From the NCBI GenBank assembly GCA_027002755.1, contig JALWZI010000170.1, forward strand, positions 1 to 16,857: a stretch of 16,857 bases of DNA. Direction: 5' to 3'. A program made the position numbers and the translations under genes. The stretch comes from Campylobacteraceae bacterium. Its GTDB lineage: Bacteria; Campylobacterota; Campylobacteria; Campylobacterales; Sulfurovaceae. A model generated the notes under the pieces. It did not search any database, had not been told where the DNA came from, and was given only the letters and a program-made list of their open reading frames with translations. Shown here one piece after another: positions 15,787-16,857 of the stretch (the first letter of the stretch is position 1; every line of letters begins with the position of its first letter).

Positions 15787-16857
15787 GTGATCATTCTGTC
15801 CATGAGACGAACTGCGTTTGTCGGAATCAGCCTGATACTCTCTCTGACGGTGAGCGGGGTCCAGGCGAAACCTGCAAAGGGAGGAGAGGATCGCAACGCG
15901 ACCGCCCCGACCGAAGCCTGTGCCGTCACCCCTGTCAACCGGCTGGTACGTGAAGGAAACATCCCCTCCGCCTATGCACTCGCCCAAACGCTCTATCAAA
16001 GATGCCCCGACCCCGTCCATCGACGGCTTTACGCCAAGCTCGCTTTCTGGAACAAAGAGATTGATACCGCCTATAAGCTGATCGACGCCTTCGATCCCAA
16101 AGAGAAACTCTACCGTCAGATCTACGCCGCCAAGATCATCCGGGACCTGAAACACGGGGGCCGCCCCGCCATTCCCAAATTTCTGGAGACCGACTACGAT
16201 GTGCTGGCGGCCCGGATCGAAGCCGAGATCCGGCGTGGGAATTTCCCCCGCGCCTACCGCCTCAGCCGAACACTCTACAACCGTTATCGCACCAAAGAGG
16301 CGCTGGAGTACCAGGCCAATCTGCTTCTGTGGATGAAACGTTATCCGGAGAGCCTGAAACGTTTCCAAGAGCTCGGCGACCGGAAGAGAGTCCGGGAAAT
16401 CCGAAAGATCATGCTGGAAGAGAAGCTGGCCCGAACCGACCGCCGGATCACGGAGGCGTGGCAGCACTCCGACAAGCGTCGAGCCCGGGAGACCTTCGAA
16501 CGCCTCGATCCCGCTGAGAAAGATCTCTACCGTCGCCGGTACCGGGACAATGCCTGCCGGGTGGAGAGTACCCGGATGCTCGGGATCGGTTTCGATCACG
16601 TGAGCTACAGTGATCACCGTTACCGGGACCATACGAACTACCTGGAGTTCACCCTCCCCATCGAGCGGACCACGATCTACGGAAAACTCGAAGATACCGA
16701 CCGCTACGGCCTCCACGACACCCGACTCTCTCTGGAGATCTACCCGCCGGGGGTGGGCGAGTACTGGGGCTATATCTCCCTCTCGGTCACCCCCGATGCC
16801 GATTTCTACAGCCACTACTCCGTGGGGGCCAATCTCTACCGGGACATCGGCAGCGAA
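15787..16857 (+). CDS. YaiO-like outer-membrane protein, partial (C-terminus outside window)
   Basis: The frame stays open for 357 codons to the window edge, so the C-terminus is missing. The GTG at 15787 is preceded by AGAGGGGG with about 4 nt spacing; an ATG five codons later has no such site. The signal peptide is about 1-27 (MIILSMRRTAFVGISLILSL..., ending VQA). Residues about 45-250 are helical, with repeats resembling degenerate TPRs: IPSAYALAQTLYQRCPDPV and FPRAYRLSRTLYNRYRTKE are clearly related to each other. From about 260 the sequence becomes beta-rich (IGFDHVSYSDHRYRDHTNYL, WGYISLSVTPDADFYSHYSVG), as in the YaiO-type barrel. The order helical repeats then barrel matches outer-membrane proteins tied to polysaccharide export or adhesion, but the role here is inferred. 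Assignment to YaiO is moderate. Confidence 0.75.
   Translation, partial: MIILSMRRTAFVGISLILSLTVSGVQAKPAKGGEDRNATAPTEACAVTPVNRLVREGNIPSAYALAQTLYQRCPDPVHRRLYAKLAFWNKEIDTAYKLIDAFDPKEKLYRQIYAAKIIRDLKHGGRPAIPKFLETDYDVLAARIEAEIRRGNFPRAYRLSRTLYNRYRTKEALEYQANLLLWMKRYPESLKRFQELGDRKRVREIRKIMLEEKLARTDRRITEAWQHSDKRRARETFERLDPAEKDLYRRRYRDNACRVESTRMLGIGFDHVSYSDHRYRDHTNYLEFTLPIERTTIYGKLEDTDRYGLHDTRLSLEIYPPGVGEYWGYISLSVTPDADFYSHYSVGANLYRDIGSE

Noticed and set aside
15754..16815. Minus-strand frame of 353 codons opposite the YaiO-like gene
   Set aside because: The plus-strand frame has a promoter, Shine-Dalgarno, signal peptide and repeated helical motifs; the minus-strand frame has none.

Overview
The window looks like a chromosomal segment of a GC-rich member of the Campylobacterota, of the Sulfurovum / Nitratifractor / Hydrogenimonas type. 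Support comes from a carboxynorspermidine dehydrogenase of the Campylobacter kind, a stand-alone superoxide reductase, free-standing PilJ-domain periplasmic proteins, and promoters that rely on a strong or extended -10 with little -35. The genus is inferred, not shown.

Region 1 (1-5950, minus strand) is a four-gene sensory operon. It reads from about 5930 down to 23. A leader RNA matching the class I cyclic-di-GMP (GEMM) riboswitch is followed by three consecutive signal-peptide-bearing proteins. Two of these carry doubled PilJ/NarX-type P-box motifs (AGxQRMLxQR) and the third is a decayed paralogue. The last gene is a 1054-residue hybrid histidine kinase with a periplasmic NIT-like (nitrate/nitrite sensing) domain. 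The layout suggests a multi-protein periplasmic sensor, possibly for an oxyanion such as nitrate, whose production is tied to a nucleotide second messenger. This is the most interesting part of the window.

Region 2 (5950-9380) has about 300 bp without a gene, then a class I aminotransferase (aspC type, plus). Convergent to it is a minus-strand envelope cluster: signal peptidase I, a small outer-membrane barrel and a DedA-family membrane protein. Region 3 (9377-12610, plus) has carboxynorspermidine dehydrogenase (polyamine synthesis), an outer-membrane barrel and a SAM-dependent methyltransferase, ending at a bidirectional terminator.

Region 4 (12610-13590) is AT-rich compared with its surroundings and holds one Omp31-like porin-family gene on the minus strand, perhaps acquired. 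Region 5 (13594-16857, plus) has a two-gene unit (DUF2892-type membrane protein plus membrane-anchored haem-binding protein), a 165-bp stem-loop-rich element bounded by perfect 13-bp inverted repeats, a superoxide reductase, a family 4 uracil-DNA glycosylase, and the first 357 codons of a YaiO-like outer-membrane protein that runs off the window.
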